Shown: positions 1-11,375 of the stretch, piece by piece
Layout of the letters: every line of letters begins with the position of its first letter
Position numbering within the stretch: the first letter of the stretch is position 1
NCBI RefSeq assembly: GCF_047663525.1
Contig: NC_092611.1
Location: 3,013,001-3,077,000, forward strand
Direction of reading: 5' to 3'
DNA: 64,000 bases
Origin: Anas platyrhynchos
Lineage: Eukaryota; Chordata; Aves; Anseriformes; Anatidae
Position numbers and translations under genes: made by a program
Notes under the pieces: generated by a model
Seen by the model: only the letters and a program-made list of their open reading frames with translations
Databases searched by the model: none
Told to the model about the DNA's origin: nothing

Positions 1-3000
1 AGTCTGTAGGGACCAATTCATGCCAGCCTGTGCAGCCTGTAATGCTAGGCTTACTGAGTAATTGATTACTGCTTTTTCAGTGCATTAAAATAAACTGATT
101 GCTTATGTATCTAATCTGTGCAGCCACTGCCATGAAAGAGAAACCAGGAAGCAACATGAACAGCTTTTAAAGCCAGACAGTGGCCTCTGCGTCCTCTCCC
201 CTGTGATGCTGCCTCTGCAACTCACTGATGAGGGAAGCGTGTGCCCTCTCCAGCTGACTGCAGGTGAGGGTCTGCTGAGGCCATCCATTAAAAATGAACT
301 CCTTTATCTCAAACAAAAGCCAAACACCAGGTCTTGGGTATCCTCTCCTTACACCTTTGTTCTGCTCTCCTGAACAGCAGCAGAACAGTTAACGGGGTTT
401 GCTGTTGTGATGTCTGTTCCCTAATCACTTGCAGATGAACATGAATCTTACTTTCTGCATCTAGTGCCAGGAGGCACCTTGCAAGCTGCAGTGTGCACTC
501 AATTGCTCCTCACCGCTCACTTTTTTTCGCTCCATTGTTCAGGTTTCTTGCAGCAGTCAGACTGCAACACCAGTGATGTACAGGAGGCATTTATTAGCTG
601 GAGAAACAGCAGAGTCCATTGGCACCCTATAGCAACATGCACAAATGTTTTCTCCATGCCTTTGCTCTGCAGGCAGTGAAGTTCCCTGCCGCAGCAGCAG
701 CCTTTAGAAGTTGCTTGAGCTCTCTCTCTGCCCATTCCACCGGGTGCTTGTGAGCTGGTTTCTGTTTTAGGTAGGTGCATGGAAACATGTTCCTGGTTAC
801 CACTGGGAGCAGCTGCCTTAGCTGCGCTGAGAGATCTCGGTCAGCATGGTGTGACCGTCAGTCCTTGACCTCTGTCATTTGGTAGTGCAGTTTCTTGTCT
901 TTAAGTGGTTTTGGAAAGAGGCAGAGGAAATATCAAGGGTAACAGAAGTACTGGAGGACTACAGAGGAGGCTCTGTTTTCTGCCTGGAGAACACAAAGCG
1001 TGGATACTTTCAGCATAATAGTTTTATTGTGGTCCCAGCTTCTGGACATGTGTTGTCCTCCCCAGGCTTGTGCTGGAAACAGCAAGAGCAGCCAGCTGAT
1101 CCCTGCTGGTCACATGAGGAAGCACTGGTGTAAAATTCAGCTCATCTGATCAGTGAGCTTATTAAGGTACTGATAGCTTGGCACTTCTCAAAAGAGGAGG
1201 TGTAAAAAAGTAAATGGCAAACTTTCATTTCCTGCAGAGCTTCCTGCCCTGCTTTTCTCCTAGGGTCACAAAGCACAGCGATCTTGTGACACGCTTTCCA
1301 AAATCTCTTTGAGGATCTGAATTTCTCTAGGATATTACTGCTAGGGAGAAAAGACCAGAAATTTAAGCAGGAAAAAAAGGATCAAGGGAGGAGAGGTTCG
1401 TTTGTCCCTAAGGAGATGTATTCAGGTCAGTTCACCATGATCCTAAGTTTTGATTAGATTAATTAAACTCCTGACAGTTCCCAAAAGGGCTGTCTTTTAT
1501 CTTGAGCATCTGGCGTGCACAACTGCCACTGACCCAGCTCGCTTGGTGTGTCTGCAGGACTGGCAACAGCTCCATTCTTCTGTACCCACCTGGGGTAACA
1601 GAAATGTTCTGTACCTAAGCTTGATGGGAAGATGAGCGTGGTGATGATGAGTATTGTGTCTGGTTTAGATGTCTGTCCATATCCTAAACACTCCCTAACA
1701 CTAAAACAACTGGGGGTGCTCTTTCTACAACCTAGTTGTCTCAGGATTTCTTTCTTCAGAGACTGACTGGGGGAGGAACAATTGGTGTTTCAAACTAATT
1801 TCAGCTTTCAAAGCCTAGCCATTTTCTACCATCTTGCCCTATCATCTAGAAACCTGGTTAACGTTGGGAGCCTTCAATAAAACCCCAAGGCTGTTAGCAA
1901 TTAGAGGAAACCAAGTGGCAGTTCTCTCTGTAAAACTTTTCATTTGGCAGGTGATGTTTAGAGCAGGTGGGCAGCTTGTTAGCAGGAAAAGAAATCTTGT
2001 AGATATAAAGATGCTTTCTGCAGATTTTACTTTGCCATTTATTCCTGTCCTCTTCCATTTCATAGGAGAAACTTGTCTCTGGATGGTGCTTTGCTCTGAA
2101 GGTCCTGCTGCAGGGGGGAAATATTTCTCTGTGGGGTCTGAGGTCCCACGTCCTTCTGTTCTCCTTCCCAGCAGCCCAACTGGAGCTGCTGAGGAATGTA
2201 GGGGGATAACCAGAGCAAGGATTACAAGCAACCTGGAGGTTGAAGCTTTAAACATAGAGAAAGAAGAGCAGCAAGCTGTTTTCTAATCAGTCAGGAAACC
2301 AAGAGACATGCATTGCCCAAGAAAACACAGGCCTTTCGTATTCACCCAGAGAGTGCTAGCTGCCAGCAGCAGGAGCTGTATCCAACCTCAGGCTTGCAAG
2401 CAATGCGCTGCTTCCTTTCCGAATGGAAAAATCAGCTGAGTTTCCTTTCCAGAGCTAGTTGTAAAGGTTTCAGCATAGCGTGGGAGGTAAAAGGTGTAAA
2501 CAGGCCCAGAGCTGCATTCAGAGCCGTGAGAGACGTCTGCTGAGCCCCAGACGAGTTGACTTCAGCCTCTGTCGATCTTGCTAGGGCCTGGCGTGCTCCA
2601 GGAGTGCCATTGCTCATGCTGGTGAGGAGGCTGCTCTGTCTGGGTGCTCGTGCCTGTTTGCTGACAGATGGGGAGCGCGGAAGAGGAGAGCTGCTGCCCC
2701 TCAGGGGTTTTTGTGCTTGCAGTGGTCCGCAGCTGTCTCCCCAAACGGAGAAGCAAAAGTGTGGGCACTTGTCCCAGCGGTAAGGGAGAGACCTAGGCTC
2801 TGGGGTCTGCGCTGGGCTCTGCTCTCAGTTTGCTGGGGTTAAACCAGCCAGGTTGGAGCCCTTGGCTGCGTATTTCCTTCTGGGTGCTGAGTCAGGCTGC
2901 GCCCCGCTGCCCTGAGGTAAGGTTTCTTCGCCTTCATTGCTGGAAGGAGGAAGCTCGTGCTGCCTGAGCTTGCTCAATGCCCGCGCAAGCAGTGAGTCTG

Positions 3001-3875
3001 GCTTCCTTTTCAGAAGTCTGTTCTTGTTACAGACAACCCATTAATCAAAGGTGCGAATGACAAGCAAGACCATCAGACAGTAATTTGGCAAAACTTGCAG
3101 GAAGAGCTCATGAAGGTGGCGTTGCAGAAGTTCGTGTGGCAGGAAGGGCGGCAGCACAATGTGCTGGCTGGAGAGCTTAGCACTTAGCCAGCTGAGTCAG
3201 CCTGCGTGGCTGGAGTCAGGCTCACTTAAAACCATTTAAAACCATTTTTGGTTATAGAAGAAAATGGGCTGTCTGAGTAGTAGACAGTAAGTTCTGTGTG
3301 TGAGCGTTCCCATTTAATAAGAATTTGTTTAGTGCTAGAGCTTGGGGTCGGAGCCTGAGTGTTGGGCACCTCAGACTGAGGACCCGATCTGGGACCTTGC
3401 GCACACTCAGACTCTGGCCAAGCAGCCAGATCTGGCTGGAGGATACTGGACTCGATCCTGTCAGGAAGAATTGTCTCCAAATCCTCTTGCAGGCAAATGT
3501 AACGATTTTTATACTGGACTAAACCATCCCTGTTCAATACCTCATCTCCAGCTGTGGCCAATTCTTAATGCTTGAGAGGTAAACAAAAATCCCTGAATAA
3601 TTTAGCTAGCCAGCAGTGCAGTGCCATGCAGTGGGGTCAGGGAGGTATCTTTTAACTGAAGTGCTCATAATTGCCTGGAGTTTGTTGGAGTTTTTTATGG
3701 ATAATTAACTACAAATGTTGTTGGCCAGGAATTTATTTGGTCTTAAAATCAAGTTGTTGATTTTTTTTTTTTTTTATATTCTACTTGCAGTAAATACAAA
3801 GTAATCCATGAGCTTGGGTTAAATGTACCTGAGTTTACTTTATCTGCTGGTTTATAAATCACATTTCTCTTTCAG
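1..3875 (+). other. DCPS intron (5' end outside window)
   Basis: No exon was recognised here. The preceding DCPS exon, expected to end in a Leu-Ser-Ile-Gln-like segment, was not found and should lie upstream. The stretch is mixed-composition intron with a T15 run at 3761-3775 and one probable old dispersed repeat at about 3400-3620. No other gene is supported. Confidence 0.6.
3400..3620 (+). repeat. Probable old dispersed repeat, family not assigned
   Basis: Contains ggatactggactcgat at about 3440, and further on cagctgtggccaattctt and aatgcttgagagg. These resemble by eye phrases common to ancient amniote interspersed repeats (ggatactgg-actagat and agtggccaat-atgcttcagagg). It is degraded, no boundaries or target duplications are visible, and the assignment rests on memory of such phrases. 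Confidence 0.3.
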
Positions 3876-3989
3876 TGGGTATATAATATCCTGGAGAAGA
3901 AAGCTGAGGCTGATCGAATCATCCATGAAAACCAAGATCCCTCCAACGGCTTTGTTCTAGTTCCAGATTTTAAGTGGAATCAAAACCAG
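3876..3989 (+). CDS. DCPS: DCPS coding exon (WVYNIL...PDFKW cap-binding part)
   Basis: A 114-nt exon (38 codons) after acceptor ttctctttcag and before donor gtttgt. It begins with W-V-Y-N-I-L and ends K-W-N-Q-N-Q. It carries the Trp, Glu, Asp and Lys equivalent to human W175, E185, D205 and K207, which hold the methylated cap. It begins and ends on codon boundaries. Confidence 0.95.
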
Positions 3990-6900
3990 GTTTGTTAGCT
4001 ACTCTTTTTGAGGGGATGTTGCTTGTTTAGAGGTAATACAGAGGAAGTGTCCCCTTTTGTATTACTAATAGCACGTTAATGAAAGTTTTAGTAGGGGAAT
4101 GTATCCTTCCTGTTCACACTGTCATTAACCAGTGATGCTGCCAGTGATTCAGGGCCTTTTATCACATGTGGGCACTGCACAACACAGACTGTCCTCACTC
4201 TTGCTCAGTGATTTATTTATTAGCTTCACTTTCTCTTTCCTGTATTGGCCTGAGTATTGTCATGATGTGTTTGAACCTAAGTCCAGATGCCTGTTTGTTC
4301 CTGATGAATTTGTTTGTTTGGGTTTTTGTAAGCCTAAATGTTAGGCATAAATCAGTCAGATGTGTTGTTGTCCTTCGGTTGTTCCAATTAACTCTCCTGC
4401 ACATGATATCAAACAGATGGTTGTTAGCTTATGAGCAGCTGCTTAACCCCTCGCTGGAGTGGTCACTTGTTGAGATTCAGAGGTTTTAGCCCAGGCTATA
4501 ATCCTAAATTGAGAGGCTCATTATTTCCTTTGCCTCTGGCTCAGTTCCTGCGGTACCTCCGTGGCCTGTAGACATCAAGGCCCACAGCGTGCCTGCGGAG
4601 ATGAAATACCCAAAGCTCAAAGAAGCAAGGCTCCAAGCCTGCACCCGTTGACTCGCTGGAGTCAAAAAGTCCTTCATGTTTCTAATCCTCAAAACATTTC
4701 TGCAGGTGGCAGCGAGGGAGATTTACCATTTGATGAAAACTTAGAAATGGGAACTAAAAATAGTCCTGCTTGTGAGCTGTTACCACAGTGCAATTCCGTG
4801 TTTCTGTGCTGAGCCAGGGGGAGGTCGGGAGGCAGGGGAATTGATTTCTGTCTGGTGCTAAATTACTTGGGGGAATGACCAGGTGAGGACACGTAAGTTA
4901 CTGCAGGGTAGTCCATATACAGGGTGAATTCCCCACACATCAGCTATTCCAGAAATCCCTTGCCAAGTTCCTGCAAGTAATTGAGCCTGCATTTCCACTT
5001 GTTCCCCCAGAGGTGCGACCTTCAGTGTGCGAAGCGGGCGACACGCTGCAGGCTTGCAGCCTTGCTCGTGCCGTTCAGTGTCTTTACTTGCAGGATGGTG
5101 CAATACATAGTGATCCCAAAAAGTTAATTGGCAGCAATGTGCTGTCCTTTTCCTTGCTCTGAGCAAAGTCTTAGTGTAAATTCTCACTCACTGGAACCAA
5201 ACTGAGTGGTTCGGATCAGCACTGGAGGCAGATGGGCTGGAAGATGTACTTCAGTTTTCTCTAGAGACCTGCTGTATCCAGGTTTCAGAGCTGGTACGGT
5301 TAGGGAGCACTTAGATGGTAGGATTTGTCTTCAGGGGAGGTTTATCCATGCTGCTGTGGCTTTTTTGTGTGTGTTTTTTTTTTTTTAATGTGTGTGTGTG
5401 AGCCGAACAGGATTTTCTTGATTTCTTCCCCACAGCTGCCCTTGCCGTTTGCCCTTGCTGCCTCTGGAGCAGCACAGCAGCTGGCCCTGGGGCAGAGCCT
5501 GCCCTCGAGCCCTGGCTCCTCCAGGCTCCGGGGAAGGACTGGGGAGGTGTCGGGGAGTTCAGTGCCTTACACGTGGGTACTTTCTTCTAGGTGATGGGAG
5601 TTGTTGATAGCTGGATGCTTTCTGTGTTTTAAAAAAACCAGAGGTGTGGACTCCTGGATGATTTTTGTGATTCTTTACCCTGAGACAAGGGCTTGGACTT
5701 TATTTTCTACATCTGTGGCCTTCAGGATTTATAGCCCCTTGAGCTGAATGTCTCTTTCCCAGGCAGATGAGAGAGCGTCCCAGCAAGGGGTGTTGACTTC
5801 TGTCTCTGAGCCAAGATATTTCTTCTTGGCTGCGGGCAGCGCCAAGCCACGGCTGAACCTGGTAGCCTCAGGGTTTGCTGTGAGCACTGGTTCCCTCCAT
5901 CCTCCCGTTGGATCCTACCAAACAAGCAGGGCTTAATGTCAGTGCTCACAGGCGTGCTCAACATCCCACGCCTGGAAAATGCAAACGGACCAGTGAACTG
6001 CTGAGCTTGCTGCTAGCCGTGTACAAATGATTTTAATTTGAGAAAAATGTTTCTGCAGCAGGGGAGTTCCTTAAGGAGGAGAAGCTGCGGAGTAAGGGAA
6101 GTCTTATTTGTGAGCTCTTCGTACAGGCTTTTGTGTGCAGCTTGGCCTTTTGTGCTGAGCAGGGTATGTGCATGTCTCCTGTTTGTCATCAGGAGGACTG
6201 GGACTGTTTTTCCTGCCTTGCAGGAAGTTGGATGTGTGCTCAGCAGAGAGGGTACGTCTTTTAATTTAGTCATTGGCATAAATAAATTGTATTCTGACAG
6301 ACACTGAATGTGTTTGGGTCCAATGTGTCTCAAGTCCTAATGTATTAGATTAAATGTGGGACCTGTCAGAACAGATCTCATCCCTGCAGCTGCTCTTCAA
6401 AGCCCTCAGATGTTCAGATTTCGACTCATCTCATCAGCACGCTCTGCCGGCAGCGGCTCACAGCCGTAGGCTACTAAATTAAATTAGGGAAGCGAGATGG
6501 GGCTCCCAGCAGGACTCTCCGAACCTCCCCAGAGCACGGGCTTAGAATTCTGTTTGACAGTGTCGCCTTGTGCTCTGCCTGCAAATCCTGCAAATTCACC
6601 TGTAGTTATTTCAGGCTGATGGATGGGAGGAAGGTTTCCTGTTTGTGTTTTGAAGTCTTCCCGCTTGCTGCTGACCTCCTGCAGGCTGGAATGGCTGCTG
6701 CTAGTCAACCTGACAGTCCTTGGTAGCACTTTGAGTTTTCTTGGATCTTTTTTTTGCCGCTTTGGAGCACAGGATTTGCCCTTGCCGATGCCTGCGAGTG
6801 CGGGTTCAGCCCCACCTGCAGGACCAGCCTTGCCTGGCGGGGTCCAGCAAGTGCTCCAAGCTGGAGCGTCCCTTCCTGCCCGGTTCCTGCCCACAGCAGT

Positions 6901-9900
6901 GGGCTGCAGGACAGGCTTGCTCGGCTGCCTTGACCTCCTCGTCCTTGGAGCCTTTCGGTGCCTCTGTCTACCATCAAGCTGCAGGCTAGCGGGCGGCTGG
7001 CCAGGATCAGCTGGCCATGCTTAGCATGGGTAAGCTGACACCTAAAAAAGACTGCAACAGCGGTTTGACAGCTTGGCCTGTGCAGAGGAATCAAGTTCTT
7101 GTTAAACATGCGGCTGGAAGGCCAGTTTTAGATCCCTCTAGCTTTTTTCCTCTTCTCAAACCCGCAGGAGCCCTGAGGCGTTGCCTGAAATGGTGCTGTG
7201 CATGACATCATTGAGGGCCTTTTTAGCAACAGGCTTATTTGTTTCAAACAGTAACATACAGATGTTGTTCTAAGGAGAGGGGATGTTTGCTTTTCTCCTG
7301 CGAGCCAGCTCTGGTTTGAAGAAGACAAACTTGATACACCATCTTTCTTGGAGCTGTGCACAGGGCTGCTTTGAGAATCAAATCAAACCATGAGAATTGC
7401 TTTGTTGGCTGGAGGCAAATAAAAGCTTTGTATTTCAAGAGTCCCAAGACAGGGTTCTGCAAGCATCTTTTGGCATAAACATCTGTTTCTGAATAGCCAG
7501 ATGGGTTTCTTATAACCCTGAAAAGATCTGCTGGGTCTTGGATATCTAAACCCTTTGCTTTCGTGTTTATATCGTTAGAAAACCTCTAAGTAAACTGAAG
7601 GAGACAGGGATTAAATGCTGCAGAGAGGGGTTGTTTATCAGGAGGATTCGGTTTCGGAAATAGAGGCAGTTGAAGATGTAGCCTCGGGCAACTGCTTGCC
7701 AGAACACAGCGTAGCACAGAGAGCACAGGTAGATTCAGGTGTGGGTGACGTGCAACTGCGGGTATTGCTACAGATCATCTCTGTTAATGGTGTGTGAGCC
7801 TCTGTCGTGTCCTTCTGGCTGCCTCTGCCTCTCTGCACAGTCAGATCCCTATAAAAGGGACTTCATCTCCGTGTTTATTATCCCCTGTGCAGCAATGCCA
7901 CACAATGATCTGACTGAGCATTTGATTTTTATTTATTTTTGACATACAGTGATCCACGACCCTGTGTTCTGTTAAACGTTTAATTCGGTAAGTGCTTCCG
8001 GAGGTGCCAAAGGTCTGGCTGAGAGCTGCTGAGCGGCCGTATTTCACTGCAGCGGGGCTGTCAGGTGGATGATTAGATCCTGAAAACGGTTATTTATAGA
8101 ACGGGAGCGACTGGAAAGTGGCCCGCTGTTTGTGCAGTGGAAATATAGGAAGCTTTTCATTCGGAAAAATCTACAGTCGCAGTTGTGGCCGATGGAATGC
8201 GGTGTAAATCCTCGCCGGGGCACGGAGATAAGCCACCCGCCTGCTCTGCAGAAAGGCTGCGCTCAGCTCCGTGCCTCGGGCGGCTGCAGCCCTGCACAGA
8301 CCTGGTGCCTCTCCTGCCCTGTGCAGGGGTCTTCAGGCTTGCTGCGTACTGGGAAAAGTGCTTCTGAAACGCTTGAGGAGATGTGAGAAGCGGGTTATTT
8401 CTGTGGAAGGTGGCAGTGCTTGTGAAGGCTGAAACATGGGGAAACAAGGGGTAGAGGAGGCTCGGGGACTGTTTTCATCTTGGAGCAGTGAAATAAAACC
8501 CAGTGACTACAAGCGCTGTTTACAGTAGAAAAAGTTTGCTTTATCTGCCTTTAAAAGTGAGAATAAATTTGTGATCATATGTTTATTGTCTGGGAGAAAG
8601 CTCTTGTCTTCTGTTTGTTACTGTTCCAACAGCTGAAAAAAAACAATTTGTCCAGAAAGGGTTATTAAAAACACACGGGGTTTGTAGGTGAACGCATCTC
8701 ACACAGGGGTTCTCAGCTGGGATTCCACCCAGCTTAGACAATGGTTAAATAAGACAGCAGGTAGTGAGCACACGTGTGTGTCTGTGTTGTGACACAGCGT
8801 AGAAAGCTCATGTTGGTGTGTCGGGGCCAACGTGCTCAAGTCTCCGCTGCTCGTTCTGTTGTCAGCCTCATCAGCATCCTGTGTCTGTTTGTCCGCAGCT
8901 GTACGACCTCTACTTGATAGCCCTCGTTCAGCGCCGGGATGTAAAGTCTCTTCGGGACCTCACAGCGGAGCACCTGCCTCTGCTGAAGAACATCCTGCAG
9001 GAAGGCAAGGTGAGCGCAAGGGCAGCAGACGCCTGGGCTGCTGCGCTGCTCTGGTCCCTGCCTGAATTCCCCAGCAGTTGGGGTGGCTGCGAGCCCAGCT
9101 CTGGCAAAGAACCACCTGCTGTGTGCAGACCAGCAGCTGAGAAATGCTAGCGTTTCCCTCCCAAGGTCCTTCACGTTATTGTGCTGCAGTGCAAGCCCTG
9201 TGCCTACCAGGGGCCATCCGTTAATAGTTGACAGTGACTTTCCTTGCAGCTGCTGCCCTGTGCGGCGTTGCCACGTGCAGCAGCAGTGGGGAGCAGAGGG
9301 GTGCCTGGGGGTGCTGCTGCTGTGCCGTGCTGGGTGGCCCCCCAAGGTGGGGACACGCTGTGCTGCAGTGGCAGGCTGATGGGTCTCCCTGGGCAGTGCT
9401 GAGGGGGGAATGGAGCACTAATGAAAAGAGGGCGCTTTAAATCCTGCCTCGCGCTCTGACTTCTGTGCCCTTGAGGCCAGATACATTACAGGCGTCCTGG
9501 GCTGCTCCAGGCACTGACCAGGGCTCGGTGCCTAGCAAAGCAGCAAGTCTCCGTAGGGCCATGGGAAGCATTTTCTGGTTTCCTTTCCTCCTTGATTTAG
9601 CCCCTCTCATGGGAGATGGTGGGGGGGAGGTGTGAATGCCTCCCTTGCCTCTTTCCCTTCCTGAGACCAGAGCAGAGCCTGCCCTGTGGGCAGTGTGCTC
9701 TCTGTTTGCCTTACAAGGGTCTGTTGCTGTGGGAAACCCCTCCCAGCAATGCCCTGCCGAGCCTGGCCATGCTGCCCTCCCTGCATCTCTTTCTGGAGAC
9801 CCTGGTGGCTTTTCTTTCCTCCTGCAGCCACCAGATGTCTGTTTGTACGTCACCGCGTGGTGCTGAGTCCTGATGTTGGGGCTGAGGCTCTCCTCCATAG

Positions 9901-11304
9901 CTTGAGAGCAGTGCTATCTGCATACTGCTGCCTCCAGCCTCATGCTGTTATGTCTCTGGGCTTGCGTGCTGGTGTGGCGTGTTCCAGGAGAAGGAAACAT
10001 CTTTCTGGAAGGGGCTGGAGAGGTGGTGGACTTGTCTGGGAGACCGCCCGTCCCTTTGGAGCAAAGCCTTGCTCTTCTTTGAGAAGAAAACACCCTCTTC
10101 CTTTTGGCAGCCAGGCTGGGAACAAAGTCTGACCACTGCCTGCCTTGGAACTGGGACTGCTTACCACGGGCAGCGAGCACCTCACCTCTCTCCCCCGTCA
10201 GGGGTGCAGCACACGTCAAGAGCTGAGCTTATCCTCCTGTGCTAGCAGCCTCCTGTCTGACCTCGACCATTTTCTCTGGCTGGTGACTTTTCCAGCCCAA
10301 CACCGGGGCATGCTCGGTAATGGGCCGTATAGATCGGTGTGTGATAGTTCCTCTTCCCTTCACTGCATTCATTTTTGGAAATTCATTCAATTTGGAAACT
10401 AATTACACTGGGGAAAACAGAGATCAATTAAGAGATTAGTCAGGGGATTGCAGTGTGCTGAGCAGCAAACCAAGCCGGTGTGTTGGAGTTTGCTGTTGCT
10501 GTTTATAGCTTTAATTACACTGGCTGGTAACGGGATCCTGTAACTTGCTGAGCGAGCTGAAGAGATAAGGGAGGAATGGAAAACAGCGAGAGCGGAGAGC
10601 ACGTCCTGGTACGGAGAAGTGGGGCAGCCGGAGGATGAGGGCTCTGCCCTTCCAAATTTCCCCATCTCTCTTGCTGTGAGGATGGAGGAAGCAGAAATTG
10701 CTCCTTTTTGTCTTTCCTTTGCCTAACAGGAGACTCAGGCCCCCCTGCTCCTGGCTGTCAGACAGCAGGGCGTGTGAGCGGGGCTCCCCTCTTGGTGGGG
10801 TGTTTATTTAACAGCTTCCTTTGATGTTTTCACTGCCTGAAGCTTCTCCACCCATTTCAATCCTTCTGCAAACTCATTGCCAGCCAGAGTTAGGCTGGTC
10901 ACTCTCTGCCTTTCTCTCCTTATTTATGGTACCTGGGGGCTCTCCTTTCCATCCGTCTGGGGTCTTTATTCCCACCTGCTCCCCATCACCCCTGCCTCTG
11001 CTGCACGTTACCCTTCCTGACCCGTTTTTCTCCTCAGGAAGCCATAGTAAAGCGCTTTGGTGTGCCTGGATCCCAGCTGCGAATCTACCTGCATTACCAG
11101 CCCTCCTACTACCACCTGCACGTGCATTTCACTGCTCTGGGCTATGATGCCCCGGGCACCTCTGTGGAGAGAGCCCATCTCCTGGCAGACGTGATCGACA
11201 ACCTGGTGCTGGACTCATCCTACTACCAGAAACGGGCCCTGACCTTCGCCCTGCGGGCTGATGAACCTCTGCTTAAGAAGTTCCAGGAGGCAGGAAGAGT
11301 GTGA
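3876..11304 (+). CDS. DCPS: Scavenger mRNA decapping enzyme DcpS, 3' part (three last coding exons, partial gene)
   Basis: DcpS is a HIT-family pyrophosphatase that hydrolyses the m7G cap left on short RNA after 3'-5' exosome decay. It works as a homodimer in nucleus and cytoplasm. The window holds the C-terminal 163 residues, in exons at 3876-3989, 8899-9009 and 11038-11304 (38, 37 and 88 codons plus stop), all joined in phase 0. Visible family hallmarks are the WVYNIL start of the C-terminal domain (cap-stacking Trp), the Glu ten residues later, the PDFKW loop carrying the cap-contacting Asp and Lys, and the HIT triad H-L-H-V-H at 11113-11127. The N-terminal dimer domain (about 174 residues in human) lies upstream of the window. 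Flanking splice sites are canonical GT-AG. All key residues are present, so the gene looks functional. Identity is near certain from family knowledge. Confidence 0.96.
3990..8898 (+). other. DCPS intron
   Basis: A 4.9-kb GT-AG intron. It contains a composite (TG)n/T13/(TG)n simple repeat at 5367-5400. No convincing internal exon, RNA gene or mobile element was seen. The open frames in it have no family resemblance. Confidence 0.7.
5367..5400 (+). repeat. (TG)n-T13-(TG)n simple repeat
   Basis: tgtgtgtg, a T13 run, then aa followed by tgtgtgtgtgtg, in a DCPS intron. Confidence 0.8.
8899..9009 (+). CDS. DCPS: DCPS coding exon (LYDLYLIAL...NILQEGK)
   Basis: A 111-nt exon (37 codons) between acceptor gtttgtccgcag and donor gtgagc. 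It contains the conserved S-L-R-D-L-T-x-E-H-L-P-L-L segment, a helix that precedes the HIT strand. Both ends are in phase 0, matching its neighbours. Confidence 0.95.
9010..11037 (+). other. DCPS last intron
   Basis: A 2.0-kb GT-AG intron with a pyrimidine-rich 3' end (10900-11037). Overlapping open frames on both strands around 9.4-10.2 kb reflect GC-rich composition. Nothing else was recognised. Confidence 0.7.
11038..11304 (+). CDS. DCPS: DCPS terminal coding exon with HIT catalytic motif
   Basis: Starts with E-A-I-V-K-R after acceptor tttttctcctcag and ends at TGA 11302-11304. It encodes Y-Y-H-L-H-V-H-F (11107-11130). The middle His is the family's nucleophile, which forms a covalent nucleotidyl intermediate. 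Conserved E-R-A-H-L-L and T-F-A-L-R-A-D segments follow. The C-terminus (FQEAGRV) differs from mammals, where this tail is variable. Confidence 0.96.
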   Translation, partial: EAIVKRFGVPGSQLRIYLHYQPSYYHLHVHFTALGYDAPGTSVERAHLLADVIDNLVLDSSYYQKRALTFALRADEPLLKKFQEAGRV

Positions 11305-11375
11305 GCTGGCAGAGCCAGTGTGGGGTTGCTTTTATATCTTTCTATCTTAATAAATGTGTTGTGTCTGTTTTTTTT
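11305..11375 (+). terminator. DCPS: DCPS 3'UTR with canonical poly(A) signal
   Basis: A very short 3'UTR. AATAAA lies at 11349-11354, 45 nt after the stop codon, and is followed by a GT/T-rich stretch (gtgttgtgtctg then T8) of the kind that binds cleavage stimulation factor. Cleavage is inferred near 11370-11380. Confidence 0.8.

Noticed and set aside
3226..3561. 111-codon minus-strand open frame in DCPS intron
   Set aside because: Overlaps sequence that looks like an old dispersed repeat and has no family match.
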